Positions 34,313 to 42,874 of a stretch of 53,641 nucleotides of DNA are shown piece by piece. The stretch lies in assembly GCF_907165215.1 (NCBI RefSeq), contig NZ_CAJRAY010000018.1, positions 1 to 53,641 of the forward strand. The letters run 5' to 3'. This DNA comes from Thermobacillus xylanilyticus (GTDB taxonomy: Bacteria; Bacillota; Bacilli; Paenibacillales; Paenibacillaceae). Positions within the stretch are counted from its first letter, which is position 1. Each line of letters opens with the position of its first letter. A program made the translations under genes and the position numbers. The notes beneath the pieces are model-generated. The model did no database searches, was not told the DNA's origin, and saw only the letters and a program-made list of their open reading frames with translations.

Positions 34313-34441
34313 GTATACAACAGACCGGCCGTCCGGCGCAAGGGGCCAAAGCGGCAGATCCCGGGAATTCCTCCGCTCTGCGCGGCATGGCGCCGAGAAA
34401 TCAGCTCCGAGCCTTCAGCCCGAGCTCAGCATGCACCCCGG

Positions 34442-35183
34442 TCACCCCGTTACGGCATCCCGGCCCTTGAGCCCGCGGACGGACCAGGCGGCGAAGAGCA
34501 GCCCGTACCCCGCATTCACCGTCCAGAACAGCGCCTCCCGCAGCGGATCAAGCGCATCCCGGCTCAGCACGTGCATGCCGATCGTCAGCAGCGAGTACGG
34601 AAAATAAAACCCCCATTTCGCCACATACAGCCCCAAACCGATGAGCACCGCCGCCAGACTGAAACCGACGGGCACCGCGAAACTGCGGATCCGGAGCGAC
34701 AAGCCGAGCTGCAAGGCGCTGATGGACAGGCAGGCGTACCATCCGCGCAACGCCCATCCGATCGTCTCCGCCGGGAACGGCCCGGGCAGCGCAAGCAGCA
34801 GGCCCGCGATCCCGTACAGTCCCATGAACAGCGCCTGGACAAACAGGATCAGCAGCGAGGCGACGATCCATTTCGCCATGAAGACGGCGGCGACCGGCAC
34901 CGGAGCGGTCAGGACCAGGTTCCAGTTGCGGTTCAGATGCTCCAGCCGGCACACCCAAGCGCTCACGATGGCGACGAGGACGGGCAAAAAAAAATACGCC
35001 GTAGAACAGGCTGACCTGCGTCCACAGGCTGTACCAGCCGTTCGTCAACACTCCCCGGTTGAGCGCGTAGTTCGCGCATCCGATCAGCAAACTGATGACC
35101 GGCAGCACCGCAAGGACAATGCCGATCCGGGAATGCCGCAGTTTGAGCCATTCGGCCGACAAACTCTGTCTCATCGCACCCAC
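34442..35183 (-). pseudogene. LanG-like ABC permease split by a frameshift at a 9-T run
   Basis: The 5' part (from ATG 35183) encodes MRQSLSAEWLKLRHSRIGIVLAVLPVISLLIGC and runs to GVFFF; the 3' part continues as LPVLVAIVSAWVCRLEHLNRNWNLV in the next frame to 34442. The junction is a run of nine Ts on the coding strand (34994-34986). Eight or eleven Ts would give one 247-248-aa permease with about six membrane segments, of the lantibiotic-immunity MutG/EpiG-like class. So it is a sequencing slip, a phase-variable site, a transcriptional-slippage gene or a real pseudogene. It is the third gene of the FEG set, three bases after the first permease. Confidence 0.8.
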
Positions 35184-35186
35184 TCC

Positions 35187-35936
35187 TCAAATTTCTTTCC
35201 GGGCAACATGCAGGTTGCCGAAGATGAAGAACAGGAGGGCTGTCCCCAGCGCCGCCATCGCGATTCCGCTGTTCCAGGGCTGTGCCGCGAACGTGCCCGC
35301 GGATTCGGCATACCGGTACGTCACCGGGGCGAGGTCCAGATAATAGGACCAGATCAGCCACCGCCGGACGCCCGCCGGAAACAGCGGCGCGGTGAGCCCG
35401 ATGAAGCCGCCGAGCATTCCCAGGCACAGTGCGGACGCCTGGTTCTTGGCGGCCATGGCGATCCATTGCTGGATGGCCGCCGCGGCGAGCGTCGCCAGCA
35501 TCGTCCCGCCGATGAACCGGAGCAGCCATGCAGCGGGCAGCCCGCCCGAAAACCCCTGCGCCAGACCGTAGACCGCCATCACCGCCGCCTGCACCGCAAT
35601 GGCGAGCAGCAGCAGACTGCCTGCGCACCCAAATTTCGCCGCATACAGGCGGCTGCGGCCCACATTGAGCGCGGCGAGCAGCTTCCACGTGGAGCCTTTG
35701 TGCTCCATGTCGCACATCCGGGAGATGACGATGGCGGTGATGAGCGGCATGAACAGCCCGTTCAGGGAAGCGGTCATGAACAGGATCGACGCCCACACGG
35801 CCTGATCCGGATTGCGGGAGACGGACAGGCTGTTGGACATGCACGCCCACAGCATTTCCGCCGCGAGCAGGAGCAGGATCATGGGAACGATTTTCTTGCG
35901 GCGAATTTTGTAATATTCGAGCTTGAGCACCCGCAT
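35187..35936 (-). CDS. LanE-like ABC permease (module 1)
   Basis: 249 aa with about six membrane segments: LKLEYYKIRRKKIVPMILLLLAAEML at the N-terminus, then SRMCDMEHKGSTWKLLAALNVGRSRLYAAKF, the cytoplasmic loop found in MutE/EpiE and BcrB-type permeases. The ATG shares one base with the ATPase stop (TGATG), so it is coupled. With the ATPase and the frameshifted partner it would expel a lantibiotic or bacitracin-like peptide from the membrane. Confidence 0.85.
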   Translation of the reverse strand: MRVLKLEYYKIRRKKIVPMILLLLAAEMLWACMSNSLSVSRNPDQAVWASILFMTASLNGLFMPLITAIVISRMCDMEHKGSTWKLLAALNVGRSRLYAAKFGCAGSLLLLAIAVQAAVMAVYGLAQGFSGGLPAAWLLRFIGGTMLATLAAAAIQQWIAMAAKNQASALCLGMLGGFIGLTAPLFPAGVRRWLIWSYYLDLAPVTYRYAESAGTFAAQPWNSGIAMAALGTALLFFIFGNLHVARKEI

Positions 35937-36838
35937 CACAGGCTCCGCTCCCTTCCGGTCAGCTCCAGGAAAATATCCTCCAGACTGCGCCTGCGCTCCT
36001 CGATCCGGGTGACCGGAATGTCCCGGGCCACCAGCAGCCGGTTGATCTCCGCCACTTCCCGGTCCGCGAGGGGACCGAACACGAGCCGGCCGCCGCTCAG
36101 GGCCGGGCGATACCCGTGGACGGCAAGCAGCCGTTCCGCCGCGGCATTGTCCCCGGTATTGATCCGGATTTCGCCCCGGCTTCGGGCGCGCAGGCTGTCC
36201 AGACTGCCCTGGAACACCATCCGGCCTTCGTTGATGATGCCGACCGAAGTCGCAATCTGCTCGATTTCCGCAAGCAGGTGGCTGGACAGCAGCACCGTCA
36301 TGCCGTAACGCCCGGGGAGCGTCTTGATCAGTTCCCGGATTTCCTCCATCCCCGCAGGGTCCAGGCCGTTCGTCGGCTCGTCGAGGATGAGCAGCCGGGG
36401 GAAAGCGAGCAGCGCCATGGCGATGCCCAGCCGCTGCTTCATGCCGAGCGAATAGGCTTCCGCTTTCTTGTCCCGGTGTTTCTCCAGCCGGACGATCCGC
36501 AGCGCTTCCTCCACATTGCGGTCCGGCAGGCCCCGCAGCCGCTGCACGACTCTGAGGTTCTCCAGACCCGTCAGATGGCCGTAGTACGAAGGCGATTCGA
36601 TGAGCGAGCCCGTCTGCCGCAGAATCGCGGAACGTTTTTCGCCCAGGCTTTCCCCGAAGATCCGGATGGCCCCCGCGGACGGCTTCACCAATCCGAGCAG
36701 CATTTTCAGGGTCGTCGTCTTCCCGGCGCCGTTCGGCCCGAGAAAGCCGTAAATTTCCCCTTCGCGCACCTCCAGATCGAGCTCGTGGACGCGGTTCTTC
36801 TTCGTCAGTTTGCGGGTTTGAATGACAGCAACACGCAT
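35936..36838 (-). CDS. LanF/BcrA-like immunity ABC ATPase (module 1)
   Basis: 300 aa. Walker A is GPNGAGKTTTLK, the signature YSLGMKQRLGIAMALL, Walker B LLILDEPTNGLDP and the H-loop LLSSHLLAEIEQ. An 80-residue C-terminal tail follows. The E-loop GSLIESPSYYGHLTG has Glu where most ABC ATPases have Gln, a trait of lantibiotic-immunity and bacitracin ATPases. The start at 36838 has GGAGGAT just upstream. Divergent from the two-component genes that presumably drive it; see the direct repeats in the gap. Confidence 0.92.
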   Translation of the reverse strand: MRVAVIQTRKLTKKNRVHELDLEVREGEIYGFLGPNGAGKTTTLKMLLGLVKPSAGAIRIFGESLGEKRSAILRQTGSLIESPSYYGHLTGLENLRVVQRLRGLPDRNVEEALRIVRLEKHRDKKAEAYSLGMKQRLGIAMALLAFPRLLILDEPTNGLDPAGMEEIRELIKTLPGRYGMTVLLSSHLLAEIEQIATSVGIINEGRMVFQGSLDSLRARSRGEIRINTGDNAAAERLLAVHGYRPALSGGRLVFGPLADREVAEINRLLVARDIPVTRIEERRRSLEDIFLELTGRERSL

Positions 36839-36897
36839 GCGCGATCCTCCGTTCCGTTTTCGATGTTCCGGCTTCTGCCGCCACTGTATCAGGTCCG

Positions 36898-36935
36898 CCT
36901 TACGTTCTTCTGAACCCAACCTTACGGCAGCCTTA
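36898..36935 (-). promoter_or_regulatory. TAAGG direct repeats at the module 1 transporter promoter
   Basis: On the minus strand TAAGG occurs at three sites whose starts are 11 and 22 bases apart (plus-strand CCTTA at 36931, 36920, 36898). The last overlaps the -35 position of a TACAGT -10 box at 36888-36883. Helical-turn spacing fits OmpR-type regulator binding. Confidence 0.6.
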
Positions 36936-36974
36936 AATGATCCGGCGCGCGCCTCGCTCCGCCCGCGCTTCATG

Positions 36975-36980
36975 TATAAT
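36975..36980 (+). promoter_or_regulatory. -10 box of the module 1 two-component genes
   Basis: TATAAT 31 bases before the response regulator start, with no recognisable -35 hexamer. Confidence 0.45.
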
Positions 36981-37010
36981 CTCTGGTAGAACCGACAACG
37001 GGTGACGCAG

Positions 37011-37724
37011 ATGGACAACGTGAAGGACCGAAAAATTCTCATCGTCGACGACGAACCGGAGATCCGCGCGATGGTCGAGCGGTTTCTGCGCAGGGAAGGG
37101 TTCTATCGCATCCACACCGCCGGAGACTGCGCCTCGGCGCTGTCGTTGTGCCGGTCGGTACGGCCGGACATGGCGATTCTGGATGTCATGCTGCCCGACG
37201 GGGACGTTTTTTCCCTCCTGTCCGCGATCCGGCAGTTCTCGGACATGCCCGTACTGCTTCTGACCGCGCGGGGGGAAGACGAGGATCGGCTGCTGGGACT
37301 CGGACTGGGGGCGGACGACTATATGGTGAAGCCTTTTCTGCCTCGGGAGCTGGTGCTGCGGCTGACGGCGATTTTGAAACGGGTCTATTCTTCTCCGGCG
37401 GAGAAGCGGCTGGCTGCGTTTCGGCTCGGGGATGTGCTGGTCGATCTGGACAGCGCCGTCGTGCGCGGACCGCGGGGAGAGCAAGCCCTTACCGCCAAGG
37501 AGCATGCCCTTCTGGCGAAGCTGCATCAGGAGCGGAACCGGATCGTCACCAGCGATGCGCTGTGCCAGGCCGTCTGGGGCGATGACAGTTACGGCTATAA
37601 GAATACCCTCATGGTCCATATCCGGCGAATCCGCGAGAAAATCGAGCCCGATCCTTCGAACCCCGTTCATCTGCTTACGGTGCGGGGACTCGGCTACAAA
37701 CTGCTGGTGAAGGAGACGGGCTGA
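37011..37724 (+). CDS. OmpR-type response regulator (module 1, SpaR/BcrR-like)
   Basis: 237 aa. Receiver about 7-120 with D13-D14-E15, phospho-acceptor D58 in AILDVMLPDG, Thr in LLTARGED and Lys in YMVKPFLP. The C-terminal winged helix (about 140-235) holds LTAKEHALLAKLHQERNRIVTSDALCQAVWG and LMVHIRRIREKIEP. ATG 37011 is preceded by GGGTGA; GTG 37002 is possible. It pairs with the kinase one base downstream and probably activates the divergent LanFEG-like genes through the TAAGG repeats. Confidence 0.92.
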   Translation: MDNVKDRKILIVDDEPEIRAMVERFLRREGFYRIHTAGDCASALSLCRSVRPDMAILDVMLPDGDVFSLLSAIRQFSDMPVLLLTARGEDEDRLLGLGLGADDYMVKPFLPRELVLRLTAILKRVYSSPAEKRLAAFRLGDVLVDLDSAVVRGPRGEQALTAKEHALLAKLHQERNRIVTSDALCQAVWGDDSYGYKNTLMVHIRRIREKIEPDPSNPVHLLTVRGLGYKLLVKETG

Positions 37725-37725
37725 C

Positions 37726-39111
37726 GTGGACGGCATGATTCGCATACTACGCCGCTATGTCGCCGGGGCCATCCTGCTCTCCGTCCTGCTGCTCCTCTTC
37801 AACTTCATCCTGCTCGGCACGCTGGTGTTCAAGGAATTTCGCCGGCAACCATCGCCGGAGGGCGTGGTCAGGGAAGTGGCGGAGCGCTTGACGCGCGAAG
37901 GCGGCCGTTATGCGCTTGGAGATGAAGCCGCCCGGCTGCTTCGGCGTCATCGGGCCTGGGCGATGCTGCTCGGCGAGGACGGCGGCGTGAAGTGGGGAGA
38001 GCGGCTGCCCGACGATGTGCCGAGAACCTATCGTTTGACCGACGTGGCCAAGTTTTCGCGCTATTATTTGGCGGAATATCCGGTCTATATTTGGGAGCAT
38101 GCGGACGGACTGGTGGTCGTGGGCTTCCCGAAGAACAGCTACGGGAAGTATCAGTTCAATTGGGATGCCGACTGGGTGCGCTCGGTGCCGTGGCGGCTGC
38201 TGGCGCTGCTCTTGCTCAACGCGGCGGTGGCGCTGCTGCTCTCCGTCCTCATGGGGCTGCGTCTGGTGCGGAGCATCCGCCCGCTCGTCACGGGCGTCCA
38301 CAAGCTGGCCCGGGAGGAGCCGGTCCGCCTGGACACGCGCGGCCTGCTCGGGGATGTGGCCGGCAGCATCAATACGGCGTCGGCGATCCTGCAGGAGAAA
38401 AACGCTGCTTTGAAGGCGCGGGACGAGGCGCGCTCGAACTGGATCGCCGGCATCTCCCACGACATCCGCACGCCGCTCTCGATGATTCTCGGCTACGCCA
38501 GCGAACTGGAGGAAAGCCCGGAACTTCCGGAGGAGCAGCGGCGGCAGGCCGGCATCATCCGGCGACAGGGCGAGAAGCTGCGCTCCCTCGTCCGCGACCT
38601 GAACCTGGTCTCGATGCTGGAGTACGACATGCAGCCGCTCCATCTGGAGCGCGTCAGGCTGCCCTCGCTCGCGCGGCAGGCGGCGGCGGACATGCTGAAC
38701 GGCGGCCTGGACGAGCGGTACGCGATCGAACTCCGGCTGGCCGACGAAGAGGCGCTGATAAACGGAGACAAGAAGCTGCTGCTCCGGGCGATCGGCAATC
38801 TGCTGCAGAACAGCGTCAATCACAACCCGGAAGGCTGCCGCATCGCCATCGAGACGTACCTGTCCGAGGACCGCACCCGCTGCTGCCTCGCGGTCCGGGA
38901 TGACGGGCGCGGCGTCCCGCGGGAGCAGCTCGCGGAATTGACGGAGCTGCCTTACGCGTCCAAGCGGAAGAAGCCTCCCCGGAACGGGCACGGCCTGGGA
39001 CTGCCGATGGTCGCCCGAATCGCGAAGGCTCACCACGGCCGTCTCCTGCTCGACAGCCCGGATGGGGGTGGCTTGACCGCGGCGATGGAATTTCCCGCGG
39101 AGGGGGCGTGA
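37726..39111 (+). CDS. Sensor histidine kinase (module 1, HDIRTPLS type)
   Basis: 461 aa. Two membrane segments (about 10-35 and 157-182) flank an outer domain of about 120 residues. A HAMP-like linker follows, then HisKA with WIAGISHDIRTPLSMILGYASELEE, then HATPase_c (NLLQNSVNHNPEG; DDGRGVP; GHGLGLPMVARIAKAHHG). The DIRTPLS form of the H-box is typical of SpaK/bacitracin-sensor kinases of Firmicutes. The start is GTG 37726 with GGAG ten bases upstream, one base after the regulator stop. Its end faces the convergent beta-mannosidase across palindrome array 3. Confidence 0.92.
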   Translation: MDGMIRILRRYVAGAILLSVLLLLFNFILLGTLVFKEFRRQPSPEGVVREVAERLTREGGRYALGDEAARLLRRHRAWAMLLGEDGGVKWGERLPDDVPRTYRLTDVAKFSRYYLAEYPVYIWEHADGLVVVGFPKNSYGKYQFNWDADWVRSVPWRLLALLLLNAAVALLLSVLMGLRLVRSIRPLVTGVHKLAREEPVRLDTRGLLGDVAGSINTASAILQEKNAALKARDEARSNWIAGISHDIRTPLSMILGYASELEESPELPEEQRRQAGIIRRQGEKLRSLVRDLNLVSMLEYDMQPLHLERVRLPSLARQAAADMLNGGLDERYAIELRLADEEALINGDKKLLLRAIGNLLQNSVNHNPEGCRIAIETYLSEDRTRCCLAVRDDGRGVPREQLAELTELPYASKRKKPPRNGHGLGLPMVARIAKAHHGRLLLDSPDGGGLTAAMEFPAEGA

Positions 39112-39165
39112 GGCCGGATGCGGCCGTCAGGGCGCCACGCCGATCCGGCCCCCGCTCGGCGCCAA

Positions 39166-39352
39166 TAACGGCACGGCGTGCCGTTAATCGGCCTGCGCCT
39201 GCCGTGCGCACAGGCAATAACGGCAAAATCTGCCGTTATTGGACGCAGTCAGGCCGATCCGGCGCCCGTTCGGCGCCAATAACGGCACGGCGTGCCGTTA
39301 TTCGCCCTGCGCCGCCCGCACGCACGGGCATTAACGGCAAATTATGCCGTTA
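39166..39352. repeat. Palindrome array 3: four units, A-B-A-B
   Basis: 21-bp palindromes start at 39166, 39218, 39280 and 39332 (steps 52, 62, 52). A units are TAACGGCA-CGGCG-TGCCGTTA; B units are TAACGGCA-AAATC or AATTA-TGCCGTTA. Both A-to-B spacers are 31 bp, and the sequence before each A is the same (CCGATCCGGC...CGGCGCCAA), so the block is a two-fold 114-bp repeat. It lies between two convergent genes and could terminate both, but no T-runs follow. It leaves no other feature in 39112-39379. Confidence 0.92.
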
Positions 39353-39379
39353 ATTGCCCGCATCCTTGCCTTCGGCAAG

Positions 39380-41938
39380 TCAACCGCCCGCTTCCGCTTC
39401 CCCGTTGATCGCCGACACCGCGATGGCTTCGATCCGGATTTCCCCGCCGGACAGGTGACGCAGCTCGATCGTCCGCGTCTCGCCCGGGAACAGATCGAAG
39501 AAATTGTCCGAGCAGACGACCTCCTCCTGCGGCATGTCGAGCATGACGAAGCGCGCGAACCGATCGGCCGTCACCGTGATCGTCCGCCGTTCGGCGGACC
39601 GCTCGACAGACAGGCGCGCCGGCGGCAAGCGGAGATCCTTGAAATCCCGCAAGTAATGCACATTGTCCGGGAACAGGCCCCCGCGCGACCTGAGCCGGAC
39701 GGCGACCGCGTCGGGCGCGGCGCCGCCGAGCAATGCTTCCTCGGCATACTCCGCAATCTTCCGGGCTTCATTGGGCCCGGCGGCAACATGAACAACCTCC
39801 GTCCGCAACGTTCGGCCTTCAAACGCAACGACTTCCAGCACCAGCTCGTCTTCCACCGCCTCAAGCCGGTCGTTGATCAGCCAGACGGCCAGCGGCTTGC
39901 CGGGATCGTGATCGATCGATGCCGCGACCGGCGCAAAAAATTTCCGCGCATAGTAATAGGACGCTTTCGGCAGCAGGCCGTAATCGATCAGCGACCAGCT
40001 CGTTCCCGGCCAGCAGTCGTTCAGCTGCCAGATGAGCGCGCCGCTGGTGAACGGTTTCCGGCGACGGTAATGCTCGATGCCGTATTTCAGCCCTTCCGCC
40101 TGCGTCAGCATCGAGAAGCGGATATACTGGTCCAGATTCCGGGGGACGCCGGTGAACCCTTTCATCAGCAGCATGCCTTTTTCGTGGAAAATGTCTTTGT
40201 TGCGGTACGCCATCTCCTCGCTCTGCCAGTAAAACTCGCCTTCCGGAATGTACCGTTCGAGCGTATGCCGGTTGGACGAAGCGTGCATGCCGAATTCGTT
40301 GGAGAAGCGGGTGCGGTCCTTTTTGTAATTTTTGAACGACACGCCTTCCACCGAAATGTCCTGCAGCACGGGCTCCCCGAACTTGCGCGGCTCCACGTTG
40401 CCGTGCCAGACCTGCCAATTGTGGCGGTTGCCGACATCCTCCGCGTTATGGTCGCTGCCGCCGTAAGGGGTGCTCGGCCGGTAGATCCGCGCGGGGTCCA
40501 GCTCATGCAGCAGTTCCGGAATAAGCTCGTGCCAGATTTTCCGTCCGTACATCGGCGTCGTGATGCGGCCCGCCGTCTTCTCCCGCTCGTAGAGCCAGTC
40601 GATTTCATTGTTGCCGCACCAGAGGGCGAGGCAGGTGTATTTCCGGAGCCTGCGGATCGCCTTGACGGCCTCGTCGCGCACGTTCGCCATGAAGCTGCGG
40701 TTGTAGTCCGGGTACAGCGCGTTCGCGAACATGAAATCCTGCCAGACGAGGAGGCCCAGCCGGTCGCATTCGCGGTAGAAGATATCCTTCTCGTAAATGC
40801 CGCCGGCCCAGACGCGCAGCATGTTCATCCCCGCGTCCCGCGCGAGTTCGAGAAGCTTCACATACCGGCCGTCCTCCGCCGCGCCGATGAAGCTGTGCAC
40901 GGGAATCCAGTTGGCCCCCTTGGCGAAAAGGCGGACACCGTTCAGGCGGAAACAGAACAGGTTCTCCCCGCTTTCATGCCGCTCCTCCAGCACGATCTCC
41001 CGGATGCCGAAATCGTGTTCCGCCCGGTCGAGAACCCGGCCTTCGGCGTCTTTCAGCGCAACCGCCAGCCGGTACAGGTACGGTTCGCCCAGATCGTGCG
41101 TCCACCACAGCTTCGGCCGGTCCACCTCGAAGACGACCCTTGCCTTCTGCTCCGGCAGATGGGCGCTGGAGAGCGAACGCCCATCCGCCGTGAGGACGGC
41201 GCATCCGCTGACGGACCGTCCGTCCCCCGTCAGGCTGATCTCCAAGGTCAGCGGTTCTTCGACGCCCGGCCGGCGCGCGATCTCCGCGTCCACTTCCACG
41301 ACAGCTTTCCCATCCCGTACGGCGGCCGTGCGGGGAAAAACGGAGGAAATGCGCGCCTTCCTCCATTTCCGCAGATGAACGTCCTTCCAGATGCCGACCG
41401 TCGCCAGGCGCGGCCCCCAGTCCCAGCCGAAGTTCATCGCGGCCTTCCGCACCCAGATCCGGTCTTTCTCGAATCCGCACCAATAGTTTTTCTCCTTGTC
41501 CCTGACCGGAAGATGCACCGGGTCGAACCGGACCGCCAGGACGTTGTCCCCTTCTCGCAGCAGTCCGGTGACGTCGAACGCGTGCTCCACCAGCATATTT
41601 TCCGTGCGGCCGAGCTCCAGACCGTTCAGGTAAACGGTCGCAAACGTATCGAGCCCTTCGAACAGCAGCTCGACCGCCTCGTCATCCTCCGGCTCCCCGT
41701 CCCAGGCGAATCGGGTCCGGTACCACCATTCCTTGTCCTCCACCCAGCGGCATTTCATGTCGTTGTGCCCGACGAACGGATCGTCGATCACTTTCTTTCG
41801 GACCAGGGTGGAGTGCACGTCTCCCGGAACCTTCGCGTCGAGCCAGAAATAATCGGCAAAATCGGGCGAGGCGATTTCCAGAGGCGCCCGGGTTCCCGGT
41901 TCAAACCACTGCAGCTTCCAATTGCCCGCCAGTTTCAT
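39380..41938 (-). CDS. Beta-mannosidase, GH2 family
   Basis: 852 aa. The order is jelly-roll sugar-binding domain, immunoglobulin-like domain, then the TIM barrel. Acid/base Glu is in LALWCGNNEIDW and the nucleophile Glu in FSNEFGMHASSN. GANWIPVHSF and LRVWAGGIYEKDIFYRECDRLGL are typical of the beta-mannosidase branch of GH2. No signal peptide is seen, so it is intracellular and would release mannose from short manno-oligosaccharides or N-glycan cores. The ATG at 41938 follows GGAGGG. It is last in the LanFEG-RK module 2 run, 39 bases after the fructosamine kinase gene. Confidence 0.93.
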   Translation of the reverse strand: MKLAGNWKLQWFEPGTRAPLEIASPDFADYFWLDAKVPGDVHSTLVRKKVIDDPFVGHNDMKCRWVEDKEWWYRTRFAWDGEPEDDEAVELLFEGLDTFATVYLNGLELGRTENMLVEHAFDVTGLLREGDNVLAVRFDPVHLPVRDKEKNYWCGFEKDRIWVRKAAMNFGWDWGPRLATVGIWKDVHLRKWRKARISSVFPRTAAVRDGKAVVEVDAEIARRPGVEEPLTLEISLTGDGRSVSGCAVLTADGRSLSSAHLPEQKARVVFEVDRPKLWWTHDLGEPYLYRLAVALKDAEGRVLDRAEHDFGIREIVLEERHESGENLFCFRLNGVRLFAKGANWIPVHSFIGAAEDGRYVKLLELARDAGMNMLRVWAGGIYEKDIFYRECDRLGLLVWQDFMFANALYPDYNRSFMANVRDEAVKAIRRLRKYTCLALWCGNNEIDWLYEREKTAGRITTPMYGRKIWHELIPELLHELDPARIYRPSTPYGGSDHNAEDVGNRHNWQVWHGNVEPRKFGEPVLQDISVEGVSFKNYKKDRTRFSNEFGMHASSNRHTLERYIPEGEFYWQSEEMAYRNKDIFHEKGMLLMKGFTGVPRNLDQYIRFSMLTQAEGLKYGIEHYRRRKPFTSGALIWQLNDCWPGTSWSLIDYGLLPKASYYYARKFFAPVAASIDHDPGKPLAVWLINDRLEAVEDELVLEVVAFEGRTLRTEVVHVAAGPNEARKIAEYAEEALLGGAAPDAVAVRLRSRGGLFPDNVHYLRDFKDLRLPPARLSVERSAERRTITVTADRFARFVMLDMPQEEVVCSDNFFDLFPGETRTIELRHLSGGEIRIEAIAVSAINGEAEAGG

Positions 41939-41977
41939 TCCCAATCCCTCCGCGTTCCTCCGTTTGACGACTCGCAT

Positions 41978-42874
41978 TCACACGCCGCCGGCATACCGCC
42001 GCAGCACCCGGTCGACGGCGGCCCCGTACGCTTCGCCGAACAGGATCAGGTGCACCAGCAGATGGTACAGTTGATAGATCGGTTTGCGCTCCTCGTATTC
42101 GCGGGCGACGGGGTACGCTTCCCGGTAGGCGGCGTAGAATCGGGGCGGGAACCCCCCGAACAGCTCCGAGAACGCCAGGTCGCACTCCCGGTCGCCGTAA
42201 TAGACCGCCGGATCGATCAGCCAGGGGCGTCCGTCCGCGCCGGCCAGCCAGTTGCCGCTCCACAGATCGCCGTGCAGCAGCGACGGGGCGGGCCGGGCCG
42301 GCAGCCACCGGTCCAGACGGTCCATCAGCTTGTGCAGCCCGTCCCGCCTGCCGGTCGGCAGCAGTCCGCGCGCTTCCGCCAGCTTCGCCAAGGGCAGCAG
42401 GCGCGAGTCACGGTAGAAGGCCGGCCAGGAGTCGGCCGGCGTGTTCACCTGCGGCAGCAGCCCGATGTAATTGTCCGTGCGCAGCCCGTACCGCCCGTCC
42501 GGGCTCGTCGTGCGGTGCTGCGCGGCGAGGCCGGTCCCGAGCGCTTCGATCGTCTCCGGGCGGGCCGGACCGGTCTCGATCCATTCCAGCACGAGCATGC
42601 CGCCCGCTTGTCCGGGGATCTCCCCGGCATAGAGCGGCTCCGGAACGGCGAGCGCCCCGGCCTGCCCGAGCAGCCTGAGCCCTTCCGCTTCCCGCTGAAA
42701 CAAGCGCGCCGGCATGTCCCGGCGCACCTTCACGAAGAGCCGCCGCCGCTCCGTGTCGATGCGGTAAGACTCCCCGATATCGCCGCCCCTCGCCTCCCGG
42801 ACGGACACGATCCGCTCGTCCGCCATTCCGGGAACGGCCCGGGCGACGGCTGCCTGGAGTTCGTCATCATTCAT
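41978..42874 (-). CDS. Fructosamine/ketosamine-3-kinase family protein
   Basis: 298 aa. The kinase-like fold has a nucleotide-lysine region (SYRIDTERRRLFVKVRR), the catalytic loop LLHGDLWSGNWLA with Asp, and the metal motif WLIDPAVYYGDRECDLAFSELFGGFP, all signatures of the FN3K/YniA family. It phosphorylates sugars attached to amines and so promotes their removal from glycated proteins. AGGAGGG precedes the ATG at 42874. It overlaps the end of the kinase gene by eight bases, so it is coupled to the two-component system, an unusual partner. Confidence 0.92.
   Translation of the reverse strand: MNDDELQAAVARAVPGMADERIVSVREARGGDIGESYRIDTERRRLFVKVRRDMPARLFQREAEGLRLLGQAGALAVPEPLYAGEIPGQAGGMLVLEWIETGPARPETIEALGTGLAAQHRTTSPDGRYGLRTDNYIGLLPQVNTPADSWPAFYRDSRLLPLAKLAEARGLLPTGRRDGLHKLMDRLDRWLPARPAPSLLHGDLWSGNWLAGADGRPWLIDPAVYYGDRECDLAFSELFGGFPPRFYAAYREAYPVAREYEERKPIYQLYHLLVHLILFGEAYGAAVDRVLRRYAGGV

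Noticed and set aside
39166..39352. Ordinary rho-independent terminators
   Set aside because: Four stems with no T-runs and a fixed 52-bp step do not look like terminators alone, although they may hinder read-through.
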